Shown: positions 22,498-35,739, counted from the first letter of the stretch. The stretch is DNA of 64,000 bases from Halichondria panicea (GCF_963675165.1 NC_087384.1:4519182-4583181); one strand, 5' to 3'. Translations and numbers: made by a program. The notes: a model not told the origin generated them from the sequence alone.

Positions 22498-24120
22498 ATT
22501 CAAGCTTTTGACTAGGAGAAAGAAAGGCCTGCACTCATCAACTAATGTTCTGATAAACTGAAACCGAATTATCAAAATTAATGGTGAAACAATAATATTT
22601 AAAAACCAACACTAAAAGTACCGGTATGCAAGCACTCAAAGTATATGTGATAGGGCCTAGGAAAACACCCCTTAACGCGAGTATACCCGAGTTTATTTTT
22701 ATTGTTGAATCGGATAAAGCGTTCTCTAAGCTTCAAAATGATACCAAGATCGACCTCCTAGCTATTTTCTATCCGGAGATATGTTCGAGGGAACGCTACG
22801 AAGTATTGCAACGCCCTCTTGAGCAGATGACGCTCGAACGTCATGAATAATAATATAATTATACACTAATTACTGTACGTATTACTAGAATGTTTTCCGA
22901 GAATCAAAAATAATTATGTGAACTTTGCGAGTTTCTGCTGAATTGACTCATTCACAAAGGTTTTTCACTCGAATAATAGTTATTGGTATAAGTGCATGTA
23001 TGTTCATTGAAATTTATAATATAATTATTCAACCCACCCCCCTGCAGAGAGTCAGCTTCGACAGCGAACAACATGACGTTCCTACACTTACGGTCAACGA
23101 TACTTGCATGGTTACAGGGATCCAAACGAGTTCCACAAGAGATGTCTACAAACGGTCAAGACTCCGTCCCTCAAGTCGGACTACGAGGGAATGAGACCTA
23201 GTCAATAATAGCTGTGGGGGAATGTGATCATGGACCACTTATAATACCATCGCGATGAAGGTGCATATATGTGTGATTGGTGTGGTGTGTAATTATTACA
23301 TGCATAGCTATTATATTATTCTTCAGCTAGCTTTGTCGGTATATATAATAGTTATCTAGCTTTGAGATTGTTAGGCGGAGCTAAATCCTGGACACTCACA
23401 TAGAGTTGCATGGGCACCCCTGCAATGTCTAGTTTGTTTCTGGGAGGGCTATATATCACATGACCACTATAGATCTACTAGCTCCACACACAAGAGGCCT
23501 AGGCACAACCACACAGGAGACACAACATCCGCGAGGCACAGGAAGTGTTTGATGCACCACATTCTTTACCTCCAGGTAAAAATTAATTGTGTGTTACCTG
23601 GCATGCACAAGCATTGAGCTGTTTATAGCTGCTAAGAGTCTGATTTTCACATGTTCAGGAGGGATGCCTGGAGTTGCCACTTCAGAATCGTCCGTATGGT
23701 ATAACATAGCATCATGTGTTTGCACAAAGTTTGTATTCAAGTTATGAGTTGTAACAACTAAACAGATTCAAACGAGATTCTAACCGCTGACAGGAAACGC
23801 ACTAGCTTCTCCTCTCAATCACATGCATGCTGATGACAGAAATGTTATGCAGGCCAGGGAGTTTAGTTGCTTTTTCTTCAATTAAACACACAGATATTAA
23901 TATTAGTTGTATGAAAATGAGCCGTTGGTCCCTCTGTTCCAGCTCTCCATGCCATTTACATTCCGGAGGGGTACCTCATTCAACTTATTATGTTGTAAGT
24001 AATGTCATCAAAATCAACTAGACTCACACTTGAAGTGTTTGTTTATTGTTGCCTCTATAACCATAGCCGCACAAGGTGGAACGCTGACTGTTGATGTGTA
24101 TGTTTCTGTGTATATTTCAG

Positions 24121-24233
24121 CTGTAACTGCTCAACGGTTGCACAACGAGAACCATTTGAAGTGGGTATTTGAGGACACATATCATGAGGTGTGGTCCATT
24201 AGAGAGGAACGTCAGCCAGAACGAGAACTTAGT
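24121..24233 (+). other. Candidate exon of an unidentified + strand gene (copy a)
   Basis: A 113-nt open segment lies between an acceptor-like TATATTTCAG and a donor-like GTGAGTG. It encodes VTAQRLHNENHLKWVFED followed by YHEVWSIREERQPERELS. Copies at 29549-29661 (open) and 40901-41013 (one in-frame TAG) have the same length and borders. Conservation of length and splice signals suggests a former or real exon; no family is recognised. Confidence 0.4.
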
Positions 24234-24258
24234 GTGAGTGTCCAAACTTTAAACAATG

Positions 24259-24496
24259 TACCGTATAGCGCGAAATGTTCGAGGGGCTTAATTTTCGCGG
24301 ATCTCGTGGGTTAGAATTCTATACGAAAATTAAGACCACGAAAATTGTTCTTTAATTAGAATTACCTGCTATCGTGCAAATATTTAAAGGCGTGTCTTCC
24401 GGTAAGCAGTCATTCCGCGAACATTGTGCAACGAAATGGTTTTTAGAGGCCAATCCACGAAATGTAAGTACCTCGAAAATTTCGCGCTATACGGTA
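24259..24496. mobile_element. TACCGTATAG-family TA element with natural empty sites
   Basis: Ends TACCGTATAGCGCGAAAT and ATTTCGCGCTATACGGTA (approximate complements). The homologous spacers at about 29685 and 41033 read CACAATGTATATCGGT without the insertion. This shows a clean insertion at TA, as for Tc1/mariner-derived small elements. It postdates the spacer duplication or was lost from the others. Confidence 0.75.
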
Positions 24497-26393
24497 TATT
24501 ATCTGTAAATTTTCGCGATTTTCGCTGATTAAGCATGCATGTACTGCGAACATTTATACCCACGAATTTAATATCACGCTGCAAAAGGGTGCTTCTTTTC
24601 GCTCCTTGTCAATGAACACCATGCACCAACAACACACAGAAAAGCTCGAATAGGACCTGAACATAATCTCGAATCACTTGGACTAAAAGTAGGCAAAATT
24701 GTACAAGGGGTACTTGATGAAGTCTGATTGGTCCACTCAGTATAATGACTGTGTCTACATGCATCATGTTTATGGTCACCTTAAATGATATACTGGGTGC
24801 TAACAACGTACACTATAATATATCCCACAATTTTGTTGACTTGTAAACTCTTGAATGTTGTTTGATGCAAAATTTATGAGAGCCACTAAAAATTATATGC
24901 ACGGAAAGAAGTGAATCCAAATAGTTATAAGTGAAAAAGGGGAGCCGGGATCTGCATAGAGGTCAAAATTCACAATGACTGCTGCATGCTTCTGTATACG
25001 TGTCAGTTTTGCACCTCTTTTTTTCGCTCTTGTATATATAGCTATACTAGCGCTTCAGTTCGTGAGAGACGAACTCATTAGAACTAGCTCAGTATAACTC
25101 GATAGTTTAATATTATTGCAAATCAATGAATTAAAATCCAAGAGTGCGTGGCTATAACTAAAAGCCGCTATATAGAAGCTGTTAGTTTTATAATTATTAT
25201 ACAGTATCTCATTTTTAGAAGGTTCTTGATTTGGAAGGCATGCAACTGTCCTATCTGTGCATGTATCTCATGTGAATATGTTAATTGACTTGTGTTCATA
25301 TTTTTGGGGTTTTGAATTAACTGGCAATCCCGACCTTCAATCAGTATTGCATGCACTGAATAGTTTTCGTATGCCAAAAAATGTTGTTGGTATATCAGCT
25401 ATATAATTATGATATGCGTATATTTATTTTGCATACCGAATGTTAATATATTCTCTGCCACATATTATTTTAGTGTCATGGTGGGGCTCAGTCGTTATTT
25501 ACAAGAGGTCAAAGTCTACCTCGCTCCAACAGACGACTGGTATGTGCAACTCTCCCTGTATTATTAGCAATGTACTGTTGAAATAAATTTCCTTCGATAC
25601 TTAAAACCAGAATTGGCACCACTTGTGTAGCTTTTTAGTGTTTTAATATATACATGCCCAGCGGTAACGATATAGCGTGTTTGTGTTTTTGTTTGTGGAT
25701 GTGCATGTTGTATGTGTGTGTTCATGCATACGCGTATTAAATTACCACTTTAACTTCTTAATGGCATGCGAGTACAAGTAACAGCACCAGATATCCAGCT
25801 TACCCACTCCACAAAAAAATGTGTCTGCACTACTCCATATAATTATAATACGGTATAATATTATCATATTTTTAGCAACAAGCATATCATGGTCAATCAT
25901 TTATCAACTCGTGCATTGTACTGCAAATATACATGTATATTCAGTACGCCTTTTTTGTTTAGAGGTCAAGCTTGCACCAAAGTATCAGCGCCTATATCTT
26001 TATCTTGTGTTATTCAAACTTAGCTATATATGAATAATTATAGCACCTTTATTGTACTGCGGTTTATACTAGCAGGGATGCATGGAGTTAATATAGTAAT
26101 AATTTATCCATTTGATGGCTTATCAATTTTGTAAAAATTCAGTCAAAAGCAGTTGAAAAGTATGTTTGTTTTCTGTTTAAGCTGCATGTATTAGTAATAA
26201 TGATTATGCTTTCACTACAAACATCACTGTACATAATTATTATATCTGCAGTGCATGTTGTTGATATTTTTGTAAAAAGAAATGAAGAAACACTGAATGT
26301 TTATCATAATTGCAGTAAGCATAATTATTATATATAGTTTACGTTTCTACATGTGCTACGTGTGTTCTGCTAACAGCAGCAGGTAATGTATAA

Positions 26394-28052
26394 TCAAGTG
26401 GTTGGTGGAAACAACGGTGCATATTCGCTTGGGTTACTGATACGATGTGGAAGGGTTTCGTTATTTGTAGACAATCCTGTCGGGTGTGTAACTTGTCTTT
26501 GGTAACAGCAGCTATAACTATCCCGTCTAGTAAGAGCAGATATCATTAAAGAAATGAAGAATACCATGTACAATATTAGTATACCTATAGCGATAATCAC
26601 TAAAAAAATCAATCTAAAATTCTTGAATGGCTCACAATAATTGTATAAAGATGACCCCATCGCCAACATTAGTAAAAGAAAAGCATCGAAATAGTTGTAA
26701 CGGTCTTTCTTGTATGGTCGTAGGCTAAGGATGATAGCAGGTGTAATAATGAAGACAATTTGGTACACAATAAGGTGGTACGCCTGAGCACCAAAGGCTA
26801 TGAATATTATTCTCAGCAGTAGGTAGACTCCAGCAAACCATCGACAGTCCCTAGTACCAGGTGTTGTGCCGTTCTTGAAATAGCCCTGTGTGATGTTTGC
26901 TAGCTCGTGAATTAGAACACATTTGATTTTGCAGGAAAAGAGACATCTCTGAAAGAATGATTCTGATAGAATAGCAGAAACACTGTTGGTAGGAATACCA
27001 TAGTAATAATAATGATTGATGCTAATATAGCAAGTGGAATATATGTGCCCACATTGAAATCAGCTGCAAAGAAGAGGGTGTATGTTACATTTCCATATTT
27101 GTCATATAAAGGTACTGGCTTTAAAAGGCTTAAAGAAATCGAGCAAAACCTGCTATAGGATAGTAAAAAGAAGGTTGCAAATGCATTCACTACAGAGCCT
27201 TTTAGTTCCCAGCGTCTCCGAAACCTTGCTAAGCACTTGTGAAAAGGCTTCCAGCAAATTACAATTATCTTGCATCCTTTATCGTGGAGTAAAATAAACA
27301 AGTAGACAGCCAAAGTGAAAGCGATTGGATATAGAGCTGCTAGGTACTCCAATGTTACTACTGTAAGTGTGCTCATGTGCTCACTGATGCAAAATGAAGG
27401 AATTAGGAACATAAAGAAGTCCAAATTGAATAGCCCCACAAAATCAGAGAAAATTTTATAAATGGAATAAGAAGCTGTATATCCGCTGATATCAAATGGG
27501 TAAATTCTACACAATACAGTGTTTAGCACCTGAGCCATCAAAACAAAGCTATTCAGAACTGCATGGAGAGGCAAAATTTATCCGGAACACAATAACAATA
27601 ACACAAATCAAAGTCAATGGTACTGTAAGCCTGACAAAGAAGAGTAGCCATCCTAAAGGTTGTGGCATGCATTTCTTACACTCTTTATAGTAAGAGAAAA
27701 CGGCCGGTCCCAGTCCTGGTTGGCAGTGACTACAGAGCAGTCCTGTGCGATTGAGAGGACCACACATCTCCTCATCTAGTTTTGATACATCAGAGGGTAC
27801 ATCCATGAATTTTGATAGTCGACTATTTGTGTTGTATGGGCAGGCTCCAAAATTCTCTGTGTCATTGTTGTAGGTTATGCAGAAACCGTCTGATATTTCT
27901 GTCTTGTTTGTCACATTCGAGCACTGCAATATAGTATTGATCTGTTGTCCACACTCACATTTGTTTGCTTGGTGTATAAACCATGTTGGGCATTCTTGAC
28001 TGGACACTAGAACTACCTGTAGTACAATCACAATCACTCCAAGTATCGTCAT
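26394..28052 (-). pseudogene. Array copy 2: multi-pass membrane protein, two frameshifts
   Basis: Starts at ATG 28052 (MTILGVIVIVLQVVLVSSQ). A 4-bp insertion near 27562 (AACTGCATGGAGAGG against AACTGGAGAGG) and a 1-bp deletion near 26957 (GAAAGAATGATTC against GAAAGAAACGATTC) break the frame. The net change is +3, so the C-terminal part regains the initial frame and ends SEYAPLFPPTT at 26394. About 200 codons between the breaks are out of frame relative to the ends. All membrane segments are recognisable. Confidence 0.8.
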
Positions 28053-28149
28053 ATTCAAGCTTTTAACTAAGAGAAAGAAAGGCCTGCACTCATCAACTAT
28101 TGTTCTGACAAACTGAAACCGAGTTATCAAGAAAACAATAATATTGAAA

Positions 28150-30760
28150 AACCAACACTAAAAGTACCGGTATGCAAGAGCTCGAAGTATATACACTAAT
28201 TACTGTACGTATTACTATAATGTTTTCCGAGAATCAAACATAATTATGTGAACTTTGCGAGCGTTGATCATTTCGCCAAAAAAATTCATCAAACCTAAAC
28301 TGGTATAATGGTATAATGATTAAGACACACGGTCTTTGCCAGAACACAATAGTTGTACCTCAAAGGGGTCAATTTTTCTGCTGAATTGACTCATTCGCAA
28401 AGGTTTTTCACTCGCATAATAGTTATTGGTATAAGTGCGTGTTCGTTGAAACTTATATTCAACCCACTCCCTGCAGAGAGTCCGCTTCGACAGCGAACAG
28501 CATGACGTTCCTATATACTTACGGTCAACGATACTTGCATGGTTACAGGTATCCGAACGAGTTCCACCAGAGATGTCTACATGCAGACGGTCAAGACTCC
28601 GTCCCTCAAGTCGGACTACAACAAGGGAACGAGACCTAGTCAATAGCTATGGGGGAGTGTGATCATGGACCATTTATATACACCATCACTAATGAAGGTG
28701 CATATATATGTGTGGTAATTGGTGTGGTGTGTAATTATTATTATATTATTGTTTAGCTTTGTCGGTATATAATAGCTATCTAGCTTTGAGATTGTTAGGC
28801 GGAGCTAAATCCTAAACACTCACGTAGAGTTGCATGGGCACCTCTGCAATGTCTAGTTTGTTCCTGGGAGGGCTATCACATGACCACTATAGATCTACTA
28901 GCTCCACACACAAGAGGCCTATATAGGCACAACCACACAGGAGACACAACATCCGCGAGGCACAGGAAGTGTTTGATGCACCACATTCTTTACCTCCAAG
29001 TAAAAATTAATTGTGTGTTAGCCATGCAGCTCTGAGCTTTTTATAGCTGCTAAGAGTCTGATTTGCACAGGTTCAGAATTTTCAGGAGGGATGCCTGGAG
29101 TTGCCACTTCAGAATCGTGCGTACGGTGTAACATAGCATCATGTGTTTGCACAAAGTTTGTATTCAAGTTATGAGTTGTAACAACTAAACAGATTCAAAC
29201 GAGATTGTAACCGCTGACAGGAAACGCACTAGCTTCTCCTCTCAATCACATACTGATGACAGACATTTTATGCAGGGAGTTTAGTTGCTTTTTCTTCAAT
29301 TAAACACACAAATATTAATATTGGTTGTATGAAAATGAGTCGTTGGTCCCTCTGTTCCAGCTCTCCATGCTATTTACATTCCTTTAAACGGAGGGGTACC
29401 TCATTCAACTTATTATGTTGTAAGTAATGTCATCAAAATCGACTAGACTCACACTTGAAGCGTTTGTTTATTTGTTGCCTCTATATAGCCATAGTCGCAC
29501 AAGGGGGAAAGCTGACTGTTGATGTGTGTGTTTCTGTGCATATTTCAGCTGTAACTGCTCAACGGTTGCACAACAAGAACCATTTGAAGTGGGTATTTGA
29601 GGACGCATATCACAAGGCGTGGTCCATTAGAGAGGAACGTCAGCCAGAACGAGAACTTAGTGTGAGTGTCCAAACTTTACACAATGTATATCGGTCAATT
29701 TTCGCGATTTTTGCTGATTAATCATGTACTGCAAACATTTATACCCACGAATTTAATATCACGCTGCAAAAGGCTGCTTCTTTTCGCTCCTTGTCAATGA
29801 ACACCATGCACCAACAACACACAGAAAAGCTCAAATAGGACCTGAACATAATCTTGCTTCACTTGGACTAAAAGTAGGCAACATTTTACCAGGGTACGTG
29901 ATGAAGTCTGATTGGTCCACTCAGTATAATGACTGTGTCTACATGCATCATGTTTATGGTCACCATGATATACCGGGTACTAACAACGTACACTATATCC
30001 CACAATTTTTGATGCAAACTTTATGAGAACCACTAAAAGTTTAAAAAAGATATGTATGCACGGAAAGAAGTGAATCCAAATAGTTAATTAATATAAGTGA
30101 AAAAGGGGAGCTGGGATCTGTATAGAGTCAAAATTCACAATGACTGCTGCTTCTGGAAGTGTACGTGTCAGTTTTGCACCTATTTTTTTCGCTCTTGTAG
30201 CTATACTAGCGCTTCAGTACGTGAGAGACGAACTCATTAGAACTAGCTATAACTAATTGCAAATCAATGAATCAAAATCCAAGAGAGCGTGGCTATAACT
30301 AAAAGCCGCTATATAGAAGCTGTTAGTTTTATAATTATTATACAGTATCTCATTTTTAGAAGGTTCTTGATTTGGAAGGCATGCAACTGTCCTTGTCCTA
30401 TCTGTACATGTATCTCATGTGAATAATTATGTTAATTGACTTGTGTTCATATTTTGGGGGTTTTGAATTAACTGGCAATCCTGACCTTCAATCAGTATAT
30501 TGCATGCACTGAATAGTTTTCGTATGCCAAAAAATGTTGTTGGTATAATTATCAGCTATATGCTATTTTGCATACCGAATGCTAATGTATTCTCTGCCAC
30601 ATATTATTTTAGTGTTATGGTGGGGCTCAGTCATTGTTCACAAGAGGTCAAAGGTCTACCTCGCTCCAGCAGACGACTGGTGTGTGCAACTCTCCCTGTA
30701 TTATTAGCCATGCACTGTTGAAATAAATTTCTTTCGATACTTAAAGCCAGAATTGGCACC
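28150..30760. repeat. Duplicated spacer block upstream of array copy 2
   Basis: Second copy of the spacer described at 22590-25620, lacking the TA element at the 24259 position. It contains the open candidate exon at 29549-29661 and the 67-bp segment near 30613 bounded by TTTTAG and GTGTGTG. No full gene is supported. Confidence 0.65.
29549..29661 (+). other. Candidate exon of an unidentified + strand gene (copy b)
   Basis: Same length and splice-like borders as 24121-24233. Differences from copy a are mostly single substitutions that leave the frame open (NKNHLKWVFEDAYHKAWS). No family recognised. Confidence 0.4.
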
Positions 30761-30769
30761 ACTTGTGTC

Positions 30770-31075
30770 TATAGGCTTCTAGTCATGTTTACTTGGATTT
30801 TAATTCGTGGATTTGCAAAATAATTATTGCTCCGTTCTCGAGTTATGCCTAGTTTTGCTTACTTGGAATGCCATTGCAGCCTTTTCAGAAGAGCACGTAG
30901 CCAAACTTGTTTACCGAGTGTTGCTACTCTACTTAGTAGTTAGCTCTGCACTAGAACGCTAGCTATTGGTAGCTACATGCAAGAGTGAGAAGAGAGCTGC
31001 AAGGCTCTGCTGATGCAGCCATTAATTTTAGACTTGAACTTTTGGCATCGATCGTTTTTAACAACAGTCATGGTC
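30770..31075. repeat. Interspersed repeat, about 0.3 kb (copy 1 of 4)
   Basis: The sequence running from TATAGGCTTCTAGTCATGTT through GAGAAGAGAGCTGCAAGGCT to TTGGCATCGATCGTTT recurs at about 35980-36285, 42110-42410 and 48800-49115, with a fragment near 60570. No coding frame is shared. It travels with the array spacers, so it spread by segmental duplication at least in part. Confidence 0.65.
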
Positions 31076-31656
31076 AAATGGAGTTTAAGTTTGTTAAACG
31101 GAGTTAATGGAGTGGAGCGTATGCCTCACATGTATATGGTAAAGCGCATGGGTAATATCACATGGCGTATAGTATCACATGGCCTCGTGCTTGCTATAAG
31201 CTTAACTGTTGCTGGTTAGCTATCCTTCAATTTGATTGTCTCTTCTCCCACCCACCCTTCCCCAATTCCAGGTAAATCTATGTTCTAAGCGTTATTTTTT
31301 ATTAATTTTTATTTTCTCCGGTGCATGGTGTCCATGTATCGTGATGGAGCGTCGTTGGAGGGGGCTCGCAGCTAAGCTATTTATTCTCCCTCGCCCAGGG
31401 ATTAATGTTATTCATAGTTATAATTATTCATTAAGGTCATCTCCAACCAGGTGATAACCGCTAATGATATTCATAGCTGTGGTGTTGGGCTTGGCTTACG
31501 ATAAACAGCTCAGCCCCTTCCTACGTCGCTCCACCCTACCAACTCCCCTGGCTGGGTAGTTGGTGACTCTACTGAAGTCAGCCAATCAACATCAGCGTAA
31601 CAAACATTAATCATTACCCACTCCCTGAGTTTTTGCATGCAGCAAAATTATCTGTG

Positions 31657-32144
31657 TCAGAGGAGGTACGACACGGTCACATGACCAGCCAAAAGGATTA
31701 TGAATCTCATTAACTTGTGCATGAATATCATTCAAGACTGTGTACTTTGATAGTGGATTTGGTTTGGCGTGTATCTTTCAAGAAATACACTTGACGTTTC
31801 TAAGATCAGGATGGTTGATTGCTGGGCTTATACTGATGTGAAATAGCTTTTCAACCAGTTTCAACCACCACTTAGATTTTGAGATATTTTGTAATTCTGT
31901 GCCTGCATTAGGGATAGGATCACTGCCAACATCTGAGCCTTGGTTCTTACAACAAATCTAATCTCTGCTTGTAAAACTCTAGCTACTAGCCAGCAACAAA
32001 TTCACTGAGTTTTATGCTCTAAATTTGTCTCTTTACGGCGCTTACTTGCCACCAGTTGAATGTCGTCATTGGAATGCATTTTTAACGACTTCAATCAAGA
32101 AATAGCAGCTACGTGAGCTTAACCGCATGTCGTACCTCCTCTGA
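31657..32144. repeat. Inverted-repeat element in spacer
   Basis: TCAGAGGAGGTACGACACGGT at the left is mirrored by CGCATGTCGTACCTCCTCTGA at the right. The duplicated block at about 42640-42805 keeps only the right part, because an internal deletion joins sequence matching about 31305 to sequence matching about 31960. No gene is seen. Confidence 0.5.
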
Positions 32145-32397
32145 TCATGTGTATAAAAGCAGACTTAGCTATTAGTAGCTTTATGTTATGTAGCTTTGGC
32201 ATCTCCACCGAGGCATCAGCACCTGCGGTCCTTTCATTATTATTATTATTATGTCTGCAGTGCATGCATGTTGTTGATATTTTTGAAGAATTGAAGAAAC
32301 ACTAAGTGTTTACTGATCATAATTGCAACAAGCATAATTATTATGTAGTTTACGTTTCTACATGTGCTACGTGTGTTCTGCTAACAGCAGGTAATGT

Positions 32398-34055
32398 TCA
32401 AGTGGTTGGTGGTAACAACGGTGCGTATTCGCTTGGGTCACTGATACAATGTGGAAGAGTTTCGTTATTTGTAGACAATCCTGTCGGGTGTGTAACTCGT
32501 CTTTGGTAGCAGCAGCTATAACAACCCCGTCTAGTAAGACCAGATATCAGTAATGAAATGAACAATACCATGTACAGCATTAGTATACCTATAGCGATAA
32601 TCACTAAAAAAACCCATCTAATATTTTTGAACACCTCACGATAATTGTATAAAGATGTCCCCATCGCCAACACTAGTAAAAGAAAAGCATCGAAATAGTT
32701 GTAACGGTCTTTCTTGTATGGTCGTAGGCCAAGGATGATAGCAAGTGTAATAATGAAGACCATTTGGTACACAATAAGGTGGTACGCCTGAGAACCAAAG
32801 GCTATGAATATTATTCTCAGCAGTAGGTATACGCCAGCAAACCATCGACAGTCCCTAGTACCAGGTGTTGTGCCGTTCTTGAAATAGCCCTGTGTGATGT
32901 TTGCTAGCTCGTGAATTAGAACACATTTGATTTTGCAAAAATAGAGACATCTCTGAAAGAAACGATTCTGGTAGAATAGCAGAAAAACTGCTGGTAGGAA
33001 TACCGTGATAACAATAATGATTGATGATATTATAGCGAGTGGAATGTATGTGCCCACATTGAAATCGGCTGCAAAGAAGAGGGTGTATGTTACATTTCCG
33101 TATTTGTCATATAAAGGTACTGGCTTTAAAAGGCTTAAAGAAATCGAGCAAAACCTGCTATACGACAGTAAAAAGAAGGTTGCAAATGCATTCACTACAG
33201 AGCCTTTTAGTTCCCAGCGTCTCCGAAACCTTGCTAAGCACTTGTGAAATGGCCTCCAGCAAATCACAATTATCTTGCATCCTCTGTCGTGGAGCGAAAT
33301 GAACAAGTAGACAGCCAAAGTGAAAGCGATTGGATACAGAGCTTCTAGGTACTCCAATGCTACGACTGTGAGTGTGCTCATGTGCTCACTGATGCAAAAT
33401 GAAGGAATTAGGAACATAAAGAAGTCCAAATTGAATAGCCCCACAAAATCAGCGGCAAATTTATAAATGGAATAAGAGTGGGTATATCCGCTGATATCAA
33501 ATGGGTAATTTCTACACAATACAGTGTTCAGCACCTGAGCTATCAAAACAAAGCTATTCAGCTGGAGAGGCAAAATTTATCCGGAACACAATAACAATAA
33601 CACAATTCAAAGTCAATGGTATTGTAAGCCTGACAAAGAAGAGTAGCCATCCTAAAGGCTGTGGCATGCATTCCTTACACTCTTTGTAGTACGAGAAGAC
33701 GGCCGGTCCCAGTCCTGGTTGGCAGTTACTACAGAGTAGTCCTGTGCGTTTGAGAGGACCACACATCTCCTCATCTAGCTTTGATACATCAGAGGGTACA
33801 TCCATGAGTTGTGATAGTCGACTATTTGTGTTGTATGGGCAGGCTCCAATATGCTCTGTGCCATTGTCGTAAGTTAGGCAGAATCCATCAAATATTTCTG
33901 TCTTGTTTGTCACATTCGAGCACTGCAATATAGTTGATCTGTTGTCCACACTCACACCGGTTTGCTTGGTGTACAAACCATGTTGGGCATTCTTGACTGG
34001 ACACTAGAACTACCTGTAGTACAATCACAATCACAATCACTCCAAGTATCGTCAT
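32398..34055 (-). pseudogene. Array copy 3: multi-pass membrane protein, two 2-bp deletions
   Basis: Starts at ATG 34055, with two extra residues in the signal peptide (VIVIVIV) shared only with copy 5. A 2-bp loss near 33934 (ATATAGTTGATC against ATATAGTATTGATC) destroys the frame in the ectodomain, and a second 2-bp loss near 33561 (TTCAGCTGGAGAGG) follows the first membrane segment. The three parts lie in three frames. The last 391 codons (33573 to 32398) are open and end SEYAPLLPPTT. It is the closest relative of copy 5. Confidence 0.8.
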
Positions 34056-34796
34056 ATTCAAGCTTTTAACTAGGAGAAAGAATGGCCTACACTCATCAAC
34101 TAATGTTCTGACAAACTGAAACCTAGTTATCAAAATTAATGGTGAAAACAATAATATTGAAAAACCAACACTAAAAGTACCGGTATGCAAGAGTTCGAAG
34201 TATATATACTAATTACTGTACTTATTTTATAACATCCTAGTATTATACTATAGTATGTTTTCCGAGAATCAAACATAATTATGTGAACTTTGCGAGTGTG
34301 ATCATTTCACCCAAAAAATTTATCAAACCTAAACTGGTATATATTGGTTAAGACACATGATCTTTGCCAGAACACAATAGTCTGACCTCAAAGGGGTCAA
34401 ATTTTCTACTGAATTGCAAAGATTTTTCGCATAATATTTGTATAAGTGCATGTTCATTGAAACTTATATAATATTCAACCTACCCCCTCCCCTGCAGAAT
34501 CATCCTTGACAGCGAGCAGCGCATGGTATCCAAACGAGTTCCACAAGAGATGTATACAGACGATCAAGACTCCGTCCCTCAAGTCGGGCTACAGCGAGGG
34601 AACGATACCTATAGTCAATAACTGTGGGGGGGGGGTGATCATGGACCAATTATATACACCATCGCTGATGAAGGTGCATATAATTATGTGTGATTGGTGT
34701 GGTGTGTAATTATTATACATGCATATTATATTATTGTTCAGCTTTGTCGGTATATATATATCTAGCTTTGATTTGCACAGTTTAATTAGGTTCATG

Positions 34797-34904
34797 TTCA
34801 ATAGCGCAACACATAAAGTGGTAACTCCAGGCATCCCTCCTGCAGGAGGGATGGCCTGGAGGAAAGATGCCTGGAGTTACCACTTTATGTGTTGTGCTAT
34901 TGAA
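34797..34904. repeat. Hairpin with about 44-bp arms
   Basis: TTCAATAGCGCAACACATAA and the following CATCCCTCC are mirrored across a short loop by GGAAAGATGCCTGGAGTTAC and the complement of the left end. The homologous block has the same hairpin at 45670-45778. Other spacers (about 23655, 29090, 40358) have a single GGAGGGATGCCTGGAGTTGC without the mirror arm, so an inverted duplication created it. Confidence 0.6.
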
Positions 34905-35084
34905 CTTTGACCTGGAGAATAAGGAATGCGCATGGTCAGGTGCATCAAACACTTCTCGCTGATATCGTATCTCCTCAGGGTTTCACATCGTGAACTGGAC
35001 GCTTTGATCAACCTAAAAACTTTATTAGAAAATTTTATCTGGAACACAATAACAATAACACAAATCTTATTAGCTGTGTGCATG

Positions 35085-35270
35085 TACCGTATAGCGGGTA
35101 ATTTTCGGGGGGACAAAATATTCGTGGTTGAGCAGTATTTAGTCATTTTGTGGATATTATTTTTTCGTGGTTGCTGCTTGCACTGCAGGTAAGGTCGTTT
35201 CATTCGTGGCCAGACCTTCAACCACGAAAACCACGAATATTTTGCCCCACGAAAATTACCCTCTATGGTA
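35085..35270. mobile_element. TACCGTATAG-family TA element
   Basis: Left end TACCGTATAGCGGGTAATTT, right end AAATTACCCTCTATGGTA, interior with mirrored ATTCGTGGTT/AACCACGAAT. It is the same insertion as 45921-46115, carried by the segmental duplication. Confidence 0.75.
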
Positions 35271-35739
35271 TATCGTGTTTTTACCATTAATATTGTTTTT
35301 AAAGATTGACTCATGAAACTATCATGTAATGGGGAGATTTTTCTGTACGGTTGTGCGCATGCCGTGTTGTGTGGGAAGGGCTTGTTAGCTTATTGGGTAA
35401 CAATTTGGTACTGAATGGTTGTAAGGGGAATCACCAGAGACTAATTATAAGTTGAGACTCAGATCTAGCTACAGACACTCTGCTACAGATGCATCATTTA
35501 AATGTGGTGGGCCGTTTACTTTAAAATTCACATTTTCATTCAGATTACAACTAGATTCATTCAAGATGTGCACTTTTCATTCAAGATTAATTGTGATGCA
35601 TTCATTAAAGATGCACAGTGAATGTCCAATGTCTATAGAGTGGATAGTGAGTGATTGAGAGCTCAGACTAGCTAGATATTATTGAAACACTCTTTGAATC
35701 TGTGGTTACCATGGCAACAACGGTTTTTTCGATGTGCAG

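Larger units (their letters stand above)
22590..25620. repeat. Duplicated spacer block upstream of array copy 1
   Basis: Long stretches match the spacers at about 28150-30760 and 39430-42095. Shared landmarks are GAGAGTCAGCTTCGACAGCG (about 23046), AACATCCGCGAGGCACAGGA (about 23525), GGAGGGATGCCTGGAGTTGC (about 23660), an exon-like segment at 24121 and GTCATGGTGGGGCTCAGTC (about 25476). Some segments look exon-like but frames and lengths are not kept between copies, so I do not call a gene except as noted below. The AT-rich stretch from 25620 to 26390 shows no gene. Confidence 0.65.

Noticed and set aside
22925..23194. Plus-strand frame with FDSEQHDVPTLTVNDTCMV as a terminal exon (also about 39745)
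   Set aside because: An acceptor-like CCCCCCTGCAG precedes it, but other copies (28475, 34497, 45160) shift frame or lose about 45 bp, and the opposite strand is also open; not enough to call a gene.
28300..28380. tRNA-like string (GGTATAATGATTAAGACACA followed later by CCTCAAAGGGGTC), also at 34340 and 45010
   Set aside because: No consistent cloverleaf or B-box could be drawn, and the copies vary in length; treated as spacer repeat sequence.
31013..31219. Open frame of 68 aa, near-identical at 42346-42552
   Set aside because: The two copies are part of a recent block duplication, so similarity does not show coding selection; no domain or splice context.
32636..32845. Minus-strand frame of about 69 aa within array copies (also 37870, 43307, 62133)
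   Set aside because: Alternative frame inside the membrane-protein coding sequence, with no start context or independent evidence.
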